Shown here one piece after another: positions 34,626 through 44,115 of a stretch of 46,625 nt of DNA. Position 1 is the stretch's first letter. Every line of letters begins with the position of its first letter. The translations under genes were made by a program, and so were the position numbers. Location of the stretch: NCBI GenBank assembly GCA_014444615.1, contig PVXE01000034.1, forward strand, positions 1 to 46,625, in the 5' to 3' direction. Source of the stretch: Tagaea sp. CACIAM 22H2 (GTDB lineage Bacteria > Pseudomonadota > Alphaproteobacteria > CACIAM-22H2). Under the pieces are notes generated by a model. It made no database searches, was not told the origin of the DNA, and saw only the letters and a program-made list of their open reading frames with translations.

Positions 34626-35458
34626 TGCAGGGCGCCCCCAAAACGCTGCTGCAACACGTCGCCGGGACTGCATCCCGGATCTACACGATCGCGATGTTCG
34701 TGTTCCTGATCGCGCCCGTCTTGGTCGTGCTGCCGCTGTCCTTCACAGCGGGGCAGATGCTGGTCTTTCCGCTGCCCGGTTGGTCGACCCAATGGTACGC
34801 GGAATTCTTCACCAATCCGCTGTGGACCGACGCGCTGCGCAACTCGGTCGTCATCGGCGTGTTGACGACGCTGCTGGCGACCGCCCTGGGCACCGCCGCC
34901 GCCGTGGGCTTGCATGGTGCGAAGTCGCGCTGGAGCGGGGCGGTGATCGCCCTGCTGGTGACGCCCTTGGCCGTGCCGGTCGTGATCGTCGCGGTTGCGA
35001 CGTTCTATCTATTCGCATCGCTGCAACTCGTCGGCACGTTCTTGGGCCTGGTGCTCGCGCATACCGTACTGGCCTTGCCTTTCGTGGTCGTGACGGTCTC
35101 GGCGACGCTGCAAGGTTACGATCCGAATCTGACGCGCGCGGCGGCGAGCCTGGGGGCCGCCCCCTGGCATGCCTTCCGTACCGTCACGTTGCCGATCATC
35201 GCACCCGGCGTGATCTCGGGCGCGCTGTTTGCGTTCGTGACCAGCTTCGACGAGCTCGTCGTCGCGATCTTCCTGTCGAGCCCGCAACTACGCACGCTGC
35301 CGCGCCAGATCTTCAGCGGCGTGAGCGAAAACATCAGCCCCGCGATCACCGCCGCCGCCGTGGTGCTGCTGTTCGTTTCGGTCCTGTTGATGGCGGCGAT
35401 GGAGGCGCTGCGCCGCCGTTCCGAACGGATGCGCCGCGCGACGGAGAACGCGACATGA
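34625..35458 (+). CDS. ABC permease (PotC type)
   Basis: This 277-residue permease has six membrane segments, the EAA loop LTRAAASLGAAPWHAFRTVTLP and the PotC-type segment TSFDELVVAIFLSSPQLRTLP. It starts by one-base overlap with the preceding permease stop and overlaps the amidohydrolase start by four bases (ATGA). The close coupling of an enzyme gene inside the importer operon argues that the imported compound is the enzyme's substrate. Confidence 0.95.
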   Translation: MQGAPKTLLQHVAGTASRIYTIAMFVFLIAPVLVVLPLSFTAGQMLVFPLPGWSTQWYAEFFTNPLWTDALRNSVVIGVLTTLLATALGTAAAVGLHGAKSRWSGAVIALLVTPLAVPVVIVAVATFYLFASLQLVGTFLGLVLAHTVLALPFVVVTVSATLQGYDPNLTRAAASLGAAPWHAFRTVTLPIIAPGVISGALFAFVTSFDELVVAIFLSSPQLRTLPRQIFSGVSENISPAITAAAVVLLFVSVLLMAAMEALRRRSERMRRATENAT

Positions 35459-36921
35459 CGCTTAAAGCCGATCTCGTCGTGCGCAACGCGACGATCGTCG
35501 CGTTCGATGGCACGAACCACCGCTATTTGCGCGACGGCGTTCTGGCCGTCGCCGGCGACAAGATCGTCCATGTCGGCAAGAACTTCGACGGCGTGGCGAC
35601 TCGCACGATCGACGCCAACGGAAAACTCGTCATTCCCGGCATGATCTCGACCCACGCGCATGTCGGCGCGCATGAGGGCGCGCGGCTGTTGCTGGATGCC
35701 GGGCGGCGCGACTTCGTGCGCTCGGGCTTTCTGCATTTCCTGCCCGCGCGGCGCGATGGCGGGCCGGCATTTCTCGCCAGGCAGAACGCGCGCGCGTCGA
35801 TCCGCTTCGGCTTCGCCGCTCTCGCCAAACAAGGTGTGACGACCGTGCTCGCCTTCGCACCCGCCGGGGCCGATAACGGCGAGACGATGCTCGCCGCCGC
35901 GAAGGAAATGGGCATCCGCCTGGTCTGGGCGCCGGTTATCGCAGGCGGCCGCTATTGGATCGACAATACCGGCAAGCTCGACCGCGAGAACGACGAAAAG
36001 GCCGGGATGGCGGCGCTGGAGCGCAGCGTCGCCTTCATCGAAGCGCGCAAGGGCAAGGCGGGCGGGATGTGGTCGGGCGTGATCGCGCTCGACGAATATC
36101 TCGTGTCGACGCCGGCGTTGCGCAAGGCCTGCCATGCGGCTGCGGCGAAACTTGGCGTGCCGTTCACGCTCCACTTCATCGAGCAGCATCGCGAGTTCTA
36201 CGAAACGATGCAGGCGACCGGCCGCACGCCCGCGCAATTGCTCGCCGACGAAGGCGTGCTCGACAAGCGCACGCTGCTGGCGCATTGCGTCTATCACGCG
36301 GGGCATAGCTTGGTCGGATACCCGATGGAGGACGATGTCGGGTTGATCGGCCGCAGCGGGGCCGCCGTCGCACACTCGCCGGTCGCGTTTTCGCGCCGGG
36401 GCGTCGCATTCGAAAGCTTCGATCGTTTCCGCAAAGCCGGGGCGCGTGTGGCGCTGGCGACCGACGCCTATCCGCTCGACATGCTGGGTGAGATGCGGAT
36501 GGCCGCGATCATGTGCAAGACGGTCGAGAAGAATTTCGAAGCCGCTCCCGCCGGCGCCGTCTTCGCGGCGTCCAATCTCGTGGGCGCCGATGTGCTCGAC
36601 CGGCCCGATCTTGGCCGCATCGCCGTGGGCGCCGCCGCCGATTTCGTGATGATCGACACCCAAAATCTGACCTTCGGCGCCAATCCCGATCCGATCCGGG
36701 CGCTGGTGCATCTCGCCACGCCGGATATGGTGGATACGGTCGTTGTCGCCGGCCGGACGATCATCGAAGGCAAGAAGCTGCGCGTCGCGGACGAGGCGGA
36801 AATCGTCGCCGACGTGGCCGCGTCCAGCCGCGCGATTTGGGATTCGCTGCCCGCCAGCGATTGGGCGGGGCGCGACGTGGCGACCGCCTATCCGCCCGCC
36901 TTGCAGAATTGGGAGGGCTGA
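35455..36921 (+). CDS. Amidohydrolase (ATZ/TRZ-like) 2
   Basis: This 488-residue metal hydrolase has His67/His69 in STHAHVG, the His/Glu motif TLHFIEQ, a His in LLAHCVYH and the Asp in LATDAYPLD, in the correct order for the cytosine-deaminase-like amidohydrolase group. The C-terminal GAAADFVMIDTQNL and VVVAGRTIIEGKKL are typical. It is only distantly related to amidohydrolase 1. It sits between the permease (ATGA overlap) and ATPase genes. Expected chemistry is hydrolytic removal of an amino group or other substituent from a nitrogen compound in the cytoplasm; hydantoinase-like ring opening is less likely. Confidence 0.93.
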   Translation: MTLKADLVVRNATIVAFDGTNHRYLRDGVLAVAGDKIVHVGKNFDGVATRTIDANGKLVIPGMISTHAHVGAHEGARLLLDAGRRDFVRSGFLHFLPARRDGGPAFLARQNARASIRFGFAALAKQGVTTVLAFAPAGADNGETMLAAAKEMGIRLVWAPVIAGGRYWIDNTGKLDRENDEKAGMAALERSVAFIEARKGKAGGMWSGVIALDEYLVSTPALRKACHAAAAKLGVPFTLHFIEQHREFYETMQATGRTPAQLLADEGVLDKRTLLAHCVYHAGHSLVGYPMEDDVGLIGRSGAAVAHSPVAFSRRGVAFESFDRFRKAGARVALATDAYPLDMLGEMRMAAIMCKTVEKNFEAAPAGAVFAASNLVGADVLDRPDLGRIAVGAAADFVMIDTQNLTFGANPDPIRALVHLATPDMVDTVVVAGRTIIEGKKLRVADEAEIVADVAASSRAIWDSLPASDWAGRDVATAYPPALQNWEG

Positions 36922-36923
36922 CG

Positions 36924-38006
36924 ATGCAGCCGCACCCGCTGGTCCGCTTTTCCAAAGTCGACAAAAGCTATGACGGCGTGTCTTGCGTCGTGAAGTCGCT
37001 CGATCTCGATATCGCGCGCGGTGAGTTCTTGACGCTGCTCGGGCCCTCGGGCTCGGGCAAAACGACGACGCTGATGATGCTCGCCGGTTTCGAGGTGCCG
37101 ACGGCCGGCGCGATCCTGCTTGACGGGCGCGACATCACGCATCTGCCGCCCCATAAACGCGGCATCGGCGTGGTGTTCCAGAACTACGCGTTGTTTCCGC
37201 ATATGAGCGTGGCCGAGAACGTCGCCTATCCGTTGACGGTGCGGGGTGTGGACAAGGCCGAGGCCAAGCGTCGCGTGGATGCGGCGCTCGACATGGTCAA
37301 GCTTGGCGGGTTCGGCGGGCGGCGGCCCGCGCAACTGTCCGGCGGGCAACAGCAGCGCGTAGCGCTGGCGCGCGCGCTGGTGTTCGAGCCCGATCTGGTC
37401 CTGCTCGACGAGCCGCTGGGGGCGCTCGACAAGCAATTGCGCGAGCGCATGCAGTACGAGCTCAAGCAGTTGCACGAGCGACTGGGCAAAACGATGGTCT
37501 ATGTCACGCACGACCAATCGGAAGCGCTGACCATGTCCGACCGCATCGCCGTTTTCGACGACGGCAAGATCCAGCAATTGGCGCCGCCGACCGAGCTTTA
37601 CGAGAAGCCGAGTTCGCTGTTCGTCGCCGAGTTTGTCGGTGAGAATAATCGACTGGAAGGCACGCTGCTCGGCATGGATGCCGGCATCGCGCGCGTCAAG
37701 CTCGACGACGGCGTGGAACTGCGCGGTATGCCGGCCGGGAATATCGCCGCCGGCGTGAAGATCGTTGCCAGTGTGCGCCCCGAGCGCCTCGCGCTCGGCG
37801 GCGAAGGACACGCCAATCGTCTCAGTCTGACCGTCGAGCGCGTCGTATTCCATGGCGACGCGTTGCGCTTGGTTCTGCGCCGCAAGGGCGGCGGCGAGGT
37901 TATGGTTAAGCTTCCGAACGCGGCGAAAGCGACGCCGCCCGAGCGCGGCAGCACGCTGGAAATCGGATTCGATCTTGCCGATTGCCGGATCTTCGAAGCG
38001 GCCTAA
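36924..38006 (+). CDS. ABC transporter ATPase, PotA type
   Basis: This 360-residue ATPase has Walker A GPSGSGKTTT, Q-loop VVFQNYALFPHM, LSGGQQQRVALARAL, Walker B LVLLDEPLGALD and YVTHD. The C-terminal TOBE domain (about 245-360) includes VRPERLALGG and GGEVMVKLPN. Start ATG 36924 is two bases after the amidohydrolase stop, with GGGAGG as ribosome site. It is the last gene of the importer operon. A 25-base stretch in the TOBE part (37893-37917) recurs nearly unchanged at 45395-45419, in the same reading frame. Confidence 0.95.
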   Translation: MQPHPLVRFSKVDKSYDGVSCVVKSLDLDIARGEFLTLLGPSGSGKTTTLMMLAGFEVPTAGAILLDGRDITHLPPHKRGIGVVFQNYALFPHMSVAENVAYPLTVRGVDKAEAKRRVDAALDMVKLGGFGGRRPAQLSGGQQQRVALARALVFEPDLVLLDEPLGALDKQLRERMQYELKQLHERLGKTMVYVTHDQSEALTMSDRIAVFDDGKIQQLAPPTELYEKPSSLFVAEFVGENNRLEGTLLGMDAGIARVKLDDGVELRGMPAGNIAAGVKIVASVRPERLALGGEGHANRLSLTVERVVFHGDALRLVLRRKGGGEVMVKLPNAAKATPPERGSTLEIGFDLADCRIFEAA

Positions 38007-38081
38007 CCGTTACGCCACGATGCGACACAGCAATGCCGCCGTCGGGTGCACGCTGTAGGGTATGTCAGGCACCGTCTGCGC

Positions 38082-38714
38082 CTATTCCGGCAGCAGCTTT
38101 CGGATACGCGGTTGGGCGTCTTTCAGCGCAGCGAGCACGTTCGGATCGAACATCGACGGCCGCATGCGCTCGTCGCCGTCAAGCAAGCGCCCCATAACCG
38201 CGTCGTGCGACAGCGGCGCTTTGTAACTGCGCCGCTCCCACATTGCGGAGTAGACATCGCAAGCGGCCGCGATCCGTGCGGCCAGACTCGTTTGTTCGCC
38301 GACAAGCCCGTCGGGGTATCCGGAGCCGTCGTAGCGCTCGTGATGGTGCCGCGCCACATCTTCGACAAACGAGAGAATGGGGGTCTCGCCGACTTTTTTG
38401 AGACGGTGACTCCCCAGGACCGAGTGCCGTCGAATGATCTCCATTTCCGCCTCGGTCAGCCGTCGCGGCGCGTAAAGCACGTCGTGGGGCAGATCGAGCT
38501 TGCCGATGTCATGGAAATGGCCGGCGAGTTGCAGTTTCAAAACATCGGGATCGGCAAGTCCGAGTTCGGCCGCAACGGCGCCGGAAACCAAACTCATATG
38601 GCAGGCGTGATCGTGAAGCTGCGGATCGGCGCTCTTCTGTTCGTGCCATAGATGGGCGACCCAACCCTCCTTCGGTTCGGGCGGCGGCGATTTGAAGAAG
38701 GGCATGATTTGCAC
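38082..38714 (-). CDS. HD-GYP domain protein (probable c-di-GMP phosphodiesterase)
   Basis: This 210-residue protein is an HD-GYP domain almost alone. The HD pair is His68-Asp69 (HFHDIGKLDLP), followed by RRHSVLGSHRL (His97), HHHERYDGSGYPDGL with the GYP triplet at 132-134, and ARIAAACDVYSAM. These are the residues of active c-di-GMP phosphodiesterases. The N-terminus has an extra His/Asp-rich stretch (HDHACHMS) where the first metal ligand lies. There is no sensor domain. It follows the chemoreceptor gene by 65 bases on the same strand, so it may link taxis and c-di-GMP. It converges on the importer ATPase. Confidence 0.92.
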   Translation of the reverse strand: MQIMPFFKSPPPEPKEGWVAHLWHEQKSADPQLHDHACHMSLVSGAVAAELGLADPDVLKLQLAGHFHDIGKLDLPHDVLYAPRRLTEAEMEIIRRHSVLGSHRLKKVGETPILSFVEDVARHHHERYDGSGYPDGLVGEQTSLAARIAAACDVYSAMWERRSYKAPLSHDAVMGRLLDGDERMRPSMFDPNVLAALKDAQPRIRKLLPE

Positions 38715-38779
38715 TCCTCTTTAGCGGACCCGGAGCGCCGAACGATTCGCCGAGGGACCGAATCGATCGGTCTCGCGGA

Positions 38780-40087
38780 TCAATCGACTTTGGCGCCGGT
38801 TTTCGCGAGGAACGAGTTGACGGCCTCGCGCATTTCCACGGATTGGCGATCGAGCCCGGCGGCCGCCTCCAGAACCGCCTGCGCCGAACTTCTGACGTTC
38901 TCGGTCGAATGCGAGACTGCGGCGATATTCTCGGTAACCATGCTCGTTCCGGACGACGCTTCGGCCACCGAACGGGCGATCTCCTGCGTCGCGGCGTTCT
39001 GTTCTTCCACCGCGCTGGCGATGGCGGTCGTCGCCTGATTGACCTGCGCGACTGTCGCTGCGATTCCGCGGATCGCCGCAACGGCATCATCGGTCGATTT
39101 CGATATTTCGTCGATTTGCCGCGAAATGTTTTCGGTGGCTTTGGCGGTCTGATTCGCGAGGCCTTTGACCTCCGATGCCACGACGGCGAAACCTTTTCCG
39201 GCCTCGCCGGCCCGCGCTGCTTCGATCGTGGCGTTGAGCGCCAGCAGATTCGTCTGCTCCGCGATCGTGCGGATCAAGGTCGCGAACTCGCCGATGCGTC
39301 CGGTCGCTTGGGCAAGGGAAGTGACGGTCGCGTCGACGGATTCGGCCTCGTGCGCCGCCTTTGTCGCGACGGCGGCCGCTTCGCCGACGCGCGACGATAT
39401 CTCGCGGATCGAAGCGGAAAGCTCTTCGGCAGCCGAAGCGACGGTTTGGACGTTCGTCGTCGCCTCCTCGGATGCGGCGGACACGGCGATCGAGCGTTCT
39501 TGGGTGTTCTCCGCCAGTTTGACCATGCCTTCCGCGTTGCTGCGCAAGGTCAGTGCGGATTCCGCGACGCTCTTCACGACAGAGCCGACCCCGGTCTGGA
39601 AATCGGCCGCGAGCCTTTTGTTCTCGACGAGCCGGTCCTGCATGGCGGCGTTGGCGGAGTTGATGATCGTCGCGCCGCGCCGGAACGAACGATGCATACC
39701 GCGCTCGAGCACCTTCCGATAAAACTTCCCTTGGCGCGCGTGGTCCATCGCCGCACCGGCCTCCCGCACGAACGCGTCGGCGGCATCGATGAGCGCGTTC
39801 ATCGCGTTGGCGACTTCGCCGAGTTCGCCGCGCTCCGTGATGCCCACCAGGCGCGGCTCCAGATCGCCTTTGGCGGCGGCACGCGCGACGCGGCTTAAGC
39901 GAAGAACGCTCGCGCGGGCCTGGCTGATTTGCCAAGTGCTGAGAAGTGCCATGATGACCGCTGCGCCCGCTGCGGCGGCGGCGGTTTCCGCCGATCCGAG
40001 AAACGCGAGCGCTCCGGTGCCGACGCAGAATATGCCGGTCAAGAGCGAGAGTAGCGCGGCCTTAGAGAGAGAAGACAAATTCGTCAT
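38780..40087 (-). CDS. Chemoreceptor without periplasmic domain (CetA/Aer signalling half)
   Basis: This 435-residue methyl-accepting-type protein has two closely spaced membrane helices (about 9-30 and 36-52), so no periplasmic sensor. A HAMP-like segment (about 55-107) and a long coiled-coil signalling domain follow. The hairpin tip [19 protein letters not shown] then [15 protein letters not shown] (about residues 268-300) binds CheA/CheW. The start ATG overlaps the end of the PAS-protein gene by 26 bases, behind AGGGGGA. Together the two genes match the domain order of Aer (PAS, membrane anchor, HAMP, signalling) as separate proteins, like CetB and CetA of Campylobacter. Confidence 0.94.
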   Translation of the reverse strand: MTNLSSLSKAALLSLLTGIFCVGTGALAFLGSAETAAAAAGAAVIMALLSTWQISQARASVLRLSRVARAAAKGDLEPRLVGITERGELGEVANAMNALIDAADAFVREAGAAMDHARQGKFYRKVLERGMHRSFRRGATIINSANAAMQDRLVENKRLAADFQTGVGSVVKSVAESALTLRSNAEGMVKLAENTQERSIAVSAASEEATTNVQTVASAAEELSASIREISSRVGEAAAVATKAAHEAESVDATVTSLAQATGRIGEFATLIRTIAEQTNLLALNATIEAARAGEAGKGFAVVASEVKGLANQTAKATENISRQIDEISKSTDDAVAAIRGIAATVAQVNQATTAIASAVEEQNAATQEIARSVAEASSGTSMVTENIAAVSHSTENVRSSAQAVLEAAAGLDRQSVEMREAVNSFLAKTGAKVD

Positions 40088-40586
40088 AGCCGATCCCCCT
40101 GGCTTTGAGCTGAGAATTGAGATGCGCGAGCGACTGCTCCATACCGATCTTCTTGTCGGCAGCGCGATCTTCGATGTCGCGCAGCGAGCGGTAGAGCGCC
40201 GTGACCTTTTCGATCTGGGACTTCTCGGGCTTGCGCCGGTTCGAGTGGTAGCCGGCGATTTTGCCGGACTCGTCGAAAGTCGGCGTCACATGGGCGAGAA
40301 CCCAGTAGTGATCGCCGCCCATGGCCATGTTGATGACATAGGCGAAAATTTCCTGGCCGGATTCGATTTGGCTCCACAGCAGCTTGAATACGCTGCGCGG
40401 CATCGAGGGATGACGCAGGATGCTATGGGGCGCGCCGACGATCTCTTTCTCCGGATATCCCGAAATTCGCAGGAACACCTCATTGCCGTAGGTGATCCGG
40501 CCCTTCAGATCCGTCTTGCTGACGATGACCTCGTCTTCGCCGAATGTCCGCTCGGTGCCGGTCGGTTTGAAGTCGTATTTCGCCAT
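40062..40586 (-). CDS. Aer-type PAS domain protein (CetB-like)
   Basis: This 174-residue soluble protein is one PAS domain with a short C-terminal helix. From memory it aligns with the E. coli Aer PAS domain: STTDLQ-like [38 protein letters not shown], and [11 protein letters not shown]. Aer binds FAD; the Arg58-His59 pair of its RHPDMP motif is kept, but the Asp is Ser61. The start ATG 40586 follows GGGGGGAG. Its 3' end overlaps the chemoreceptor start by 26 bases, so it should act as that receptor's sensor of redox or energy state. Whether it binds FAD or another ligand is open. Confidence 0.92.
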   Translation of the reverse strand: MAKYDFKPTGTERTFGEDEVIVSKTDLKGRITYGNEVFLRISGYPEKEIVGAPHSILRHPSMPRSVFKLLWSQIESGQEIFAYVINMAMGGDHYWVLAHVTPTFDESGKIAGYHSNRRKPEKSQIEKVTALYRSLRDIEDRAADKKIGMEQSLAHLNSQLKARGIGYDEFVFSL

Positions 40587-40647
40587 CACACTCCCCCCTA
40601 GGTTAGAGAGACTCCGTTTTTGGGCGATCTCGGGTCGCCGCGCGCGA

Positions 40648-42654
40648 TCATCCGTTCGCGGTCGGGACATCCTCCGCCGCTTTGAAGATCGCGCGCGCCT
40701 TCGTGCCGCGCCCGACTTCGGAAAGAATTTCGACGCGGCCCCCCATCGCCCGCATCAATCCGAAGCAGATCGCCAAGCCGAGCCCTGTGCCTTCGCTCGC
40801 GACAAAGCTGTTCTGTCGCGTCTGAAAGAAGGGCTTCCCGAGATCGGCCAAGTCCTTCTTGGGAATGCCCGGCCCGTGATCCGCGATCTCCACGACGATC
40901 TCTTTGCGCGCGCCATCCAAGGATCGCCGGATCGAAATGGAGCCGCCTTTCGGCGAAAACTTGACGGCGTTCGACATCAGATTGAGCAAGACTTGCCGCG
41001 TCGCGCGCGGATCGCCCGTGGCGAGCGGCAGCCGGGCATCGCCGTCGAAGTTCAACGTGAGCCCTTTGTCGACGGCGATTCCGGTCGCCGTTCTGATCGA
41101 GTGATCGATGATGTCGTCGATGTCGAATGATGTGATGGAGAGGCTGAGGGCGCCGGCCTCCATTTTCGAGTAGTCGAGAATATCGTTGATGAGCGCGAGC
41201 AAGCCTTGGGCGCTGTCGTGGATATCGTGCAAATATTCGCGGTACTTCGGCGGCTGGATCGGTCCGAATATTTCCTGGTTCATCACATCCGAGAAGCCGA
41301 TGATCGCGTTCAGCGGTGTCCGGAGTTCGTGGCTCATCGACGCGAGGAACATGGTCTTCGCTTTGCTGGCGGATTCCGCGCGCTCGGCGGCGATGGCGCG
41401 CTCCTCGACGAGGCGCAGCAACTCGCGTTGCCGCGCTTGCTCGCCGGTCATGTCCGTCAGCATCGCGGTCGTGATCTGGTCGCCGTCGATCACGGCTTTG
41501 GTCAAAAGCACGGAGATATGGAATCGGCTGCCATCCGCGCGGATGGCTTCGATCCAGCGCCAATCGCCCATGTATTGATGTTCGACGGGCGAGCGAAAGA
41601 ACTTCGTGACGAGATCCGCGTGCTTCGTCCGACTGTCCTTGGGGACGAGAACTTCGATCGACTGATCCAGCATGCGGGCGGACGCGTATCCGAACATCGC
41701 TTCCGCGGCGGGATTGAATTTGATTATCTTTCCGCGCCGGTCAACGCTCACGAACGCGATCGGGCTCGATTTCAGGACGCTCGCCAGCAGCGCTTCCTCG
41801 GCGCGCGATTTGCGCGTCCAAATCAGATAGCCGCTGAGCGTCAAACCGACGGCGGCGCTCAGTGCGATCTGCCAGCTCAGCACTTGGACGCGTTCGTTCG
41901 CGCGTCGCGGGTCGCGCGGCAAATCGACGTCGATATGTAAGGTCTGATTGAGAACACGCTGATCGAAAGAGACGAAGAATCGATCGACAGTCCGGTCGAC
42001 GCTATGGGAATGGCGGGTGCCGCGCGCGGGATCGGCGATCTGCAGACGGAAGCCCGCCGGGACGATCGCAAGCAAGTCGGCATCCAGATCGCCGAGGCGA
42101 AAGACCGCGTTCAGAAATCCCTCGAAGCGGCCGTCGCGCCGAATCGGAAAATAGACCGCGATGCCTTGTCCGCCCTGGAACAGATCGACGACATTGGTCG
42201 CGCGCGGTGCGACCGCCGCTATCGCATCGTCCAGCAACGCGACGACCGCGGATGTTTGCCCAACGACACGGCCGAGCGCGCTACGGTTCGTCTCTTCGGG
42301 CCAAACCTGGACAATACGGCGCTGGGCATCGATCAGGTTGATGGCGAGGTAGCCGCGAGTACTTTTGTCCACGAGTGCCGCCGCAGCCGCGAACGCCGGT
42401 CCCGGTACTATGGATCCGTCGATCAGTCCGCTTTGCAGCGCCGACAAGCCGCCCAGCCGCGCGGTGACATTCCCGGAGATCGCTCGTGACACCGTCTCCG
42501 CGACGCTCCGGAAGGCCGCCGCATCTTTGGTGTCTTCCGCGCGCCATTCGCGCAGCGCCAGTCCAACGGCAATAGTCGATAGTGCTGCGCTAAGTGCGAT
42601 TCCGAGGAACGAATATTTGAGCGTTTTTGTTTGGTATCGCACGTGTACCAACAA
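40648..42654 (-). CDS. Membrane sensor histidine kinase with CHASE-like and PAS domains
   Basis: This 668-residue kinase has membrane helix 1 (about 15-33), an extracytoplasmic CHASE-like region (about 40-250), helix 2 (about 262-283), a PAS domain (about 290-405) and a kinase core. The phospho-acceptor is His442 in SHELRTPLNAIIGFSD. The ATPase part has LLNLMSNAVKFS, IADHGPGIPK and GTGLGLAICFGLM. No receiver domain is attached, and no partner regulator follows. A candidate operator (42746-42762) and an AT-rich promoter-like stretch lie upstream. The ligand of the outer domain is unknown. Confidence 0.92.
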   Translation of the reverse strand: MLVHVRYQTKTLKYSFLGIALSAALSTIAVGLALREWRAEDTKDAAAFRSVAETVSRAISGNVTARLGGLSALQSGLIDGSIVPGPAFAAAAALVDKSTRGYLAINLIDAQRRIVQVWPEETNRSALGRVVGQTSAVVALLDDAIAAVAPRATNVVDLFQGGQGIAVYFPIRRDGRFEGFLNAVFRLGDLDADLLAIVPAGFRLQIADPARGTRHSHSVDRTVDRFFVSFDQRVLNQTLHIDVDLPRDPRRANERVQVLSWQIALSAAVGLTLSGYLIWTRKSRAEEALLASVLKSSPIAFVSVDRRGKIIKFNPAAEAMFGYASARMLDQSIEVLVPKDSRTKHADLVTKFFRSPVEHQYMGDWRWIEAIRADGSRFHISVLLTKAVIDGDQITTAMLTDMTGEQARQRELLRLVEERAIAAERAESASKAKTMFLASMSHELRTPLNAIIGFSDVMNQEIFGPIQPPKYREYLHDIHDSAQGLLALINDILDYSKMEAGALSLSITSFDIDDIIDHSIRTATGIAVDKGLTLNFDGDARLPLATGDPRATRQVLLNLMSNAVKFSPKGGSISIRRSLDGARKEIVVEIADHGPGIPKKDLADLGKPFFQTRQNSFVASEGTGLGLAICFGLMRAMGGRVEILSEVGRGTKARAIFKAAEDVPTANG

Positions 42655-42708
42655 CCTGAATTACGCAGTGGTCACGTGTCAGGATGCACATACGATGGTG
42701 CTCGACGA

Positions 42709-42737
42709 TATATAAATCAGCGACAACCATGAATTAA
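42709..42737 (-). promoter_or_regulatory. Possible promoter of the CHASE-like kinase gene
   Basis: On the minus strand TATATA (42714-42709) could be a -10 element, with TTAATT (42737-42732) at a 17-base distance as a poor -35. The dyad at 42746-42762 lies directly upstream, as for a regulator that activates from next to the -35. The gap is clearly AT-richer than its surroundings. Weak on its own. Confidence 0.3.
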
Positions 42738-42745
42738 AACAGTGA

Positions 42746-42762
42746 ATGAACGTGCCGTTCAT
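42746..42762. promoter_or_regulatory. Candidate response-regulator site, copy 2
   Basis: ATGAACG-TGC-CGTTCAT is a perfect seven-base dyad with half-sites 11 bases apart. It closely matches the site at 44910-44926 (ATGAACGTGTTATTCAC). It lies about 92 bases upstream of the CHASE-like kinase start. Read from the 42766 kinase gene it could also act as a weak terminator hairpin with a TTTT tract a few bases later. Confidence 0.5.
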
Positions 42763-42765
42763 ACT

Positions 42766-44115
42766 TCATTTATGCGGAAGGCAAATTTTTACTAGAAGTC
42801 CACCGAGCCTTGATTTGTCCAGCGCAAGCTGGCCGCCATACAGCTTGATCATGTTATCGGCGATCGAAAGCCCGAGCCCGGACCCCGGAATTGTGTCGTC
42901 GAAGCGAACGCCGCGGCGGAGAACCTCGTCGACGCGATGCTCCGGTATGCCGGGGCCGTCGTCGGCGACGTGAATGACAAGGCTTCCGGGGGCGTTGAAC
43001 ACATCAATTTCGATGTTCTTTCGCGCCCATTTGAAAGCGTTTTCAAGGATGTTGCCGACGATATCGGAGAGATCGTCGTCGGAGCCGGGGAAGCGGAGCG
43101 TCTCGGCGAAGAACTTGCTGCGAACGGACTTGTTTGGAAAGAGTTGCGACTGCGTTTCCACAATGCGGAGAATCGCTCGGCGCGCGTCGACGGCATCGCG
43201 AAATTCGAGCGAACTCGCACCGGCATTCACCCGTGCCAAGTGCCGTTCGATATATCGTTGCATCGCTTGGAGTTGAATTTGCGCGTCCACGCTACTGAAC
43301 GGCGCGTTTTCGCGCGCATGATTCATAAGAACCGCGAGCGGTGTCTTCAAACCATGCGCCAGATTCTGGGCCTCCGATCGCGCGCGATCGACGAGTTGGC
43401 GGTTGCGGGACGCGACGGATTTCAGATCCTCCGCCAGCGGCGCCAATTCGGACGGCCAAACGTAGTTCAGGCTCGTCGGGTTGCCGCGCTTCAACGCCTC
43501 GACGGCTTCGCGCAGCTTGCGGAGCGGCGACAGGCCGATATCGATTTGCATGAAGACGGCGATCAGCAATCCCAGTCCCAAGACGCACAAAGAAGCGACC
43601 AAGGCCTGCCGAAACGAGCGGACGGCGCCTTCCAACTGGCGCTGATCCGATGCGATCATCACCGCGCCTCGGCGATTTGACGCCGGGATTTCGACGCGTT
43701 GGACGAATGCCAGCAGCGTTTGACCGTCGGGGCCGTCAATTTTCGCGAAGTGACCCTCGGCCCCGATCTTGTCGCCGGCTTTCTCGATCAGTTCGAATCC
43801 CGACAGCGACGGCGACCGAAGCGGCGCCAAACCGGCGACATTGATCTGCCAGTAGCGCCCCGAATTGCGAAGCTCGTAACGGCTGTCGGGAAGAAGGCGG
43901 CTGAGCGCCAGCGAATCGGGCGTGCTCGCCTCGAGCGCTTCAATGATGTGCTCGGCATCGTGTTTCAGGCTTTGGCGATAAAAGTCGCTGGCGAAGTGGG
44001 CGAAAATCTCGGCCAATGCGAAGCCGGAAACGATCAGTGCGATTGGCAGCCATATCAGCGAAGCGAGTGCCAGGCGCCAATACAGAGAGTTCGGGATCGC
44101 TTTCAGACGTTTCAT
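42766..44115 (-). CDS. Sensor histidine kinase (PhoQ-like layout)
   Basis: This 449-residue kinase has a membrane helix at about 15-38, a periplasmic sensor of about 130 residues, a second helix near 175-195, a HAMP region, and the kinase core. The phospho-acceptor is His254 in NLAHGLKTPLAVL, the form seen in PhoQ-type kinases. N-box ILENAFKWA, then DDGPGIPEH and GSGLGLSIADNM follow. Start ATG overlaps the response-regulator stop by four bases (ATGA), so it is the cognate partner. The periplasmic ligand (metal, pH or peptide in PhoQ relatives) is not shown by the sequence. Confidence 0.94.
   Translation of the reverse strand: MKRLKAIPNSLYWRLALASLIWLPIALIVSGFALAEIFAHFASDFYRQSLKHDAEHIIEALEASTPDSLALSRLLPDSRYELRNSGRYWQINVAGLAPLRSPSLSGFELIEKAGDKIGAEGHFAKIDGPDGQTLLAFVQRVEIPASNRRGAVMIASDQRQLEGAVRSFRQALVASLCVLGLGLLIAVFMQIDIGLSPLRKLREAVEALKRGNPTSLNYVWPSELAPLAEDLKSVASRNRQLVDRARSEAQNLAHGLKTPLAVLMNHARENAPFSSVDAQIQLQAMQRYIERHLARVNAGASSLEFRDAVDARRAILRIVETQSQLFPNKSVRSKFFAETLRFPGSDDDLSDIVGNILENAFKWARKNIEIDVFNAPGSLVIHVADDGPGIPEHRVDEVLRRGVRFDDTIPGSGLGLSIADNMIKLYGGQLALDKSRLGGLLVKICLPHK

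Noticed and set aside
40608..40622. T-run CCGTTTTTGG as a terminator
   Set aside because: It is T-rich only on the plus strand, while both flanking genes are transcribed from the minus strand, and no stem precedes it.
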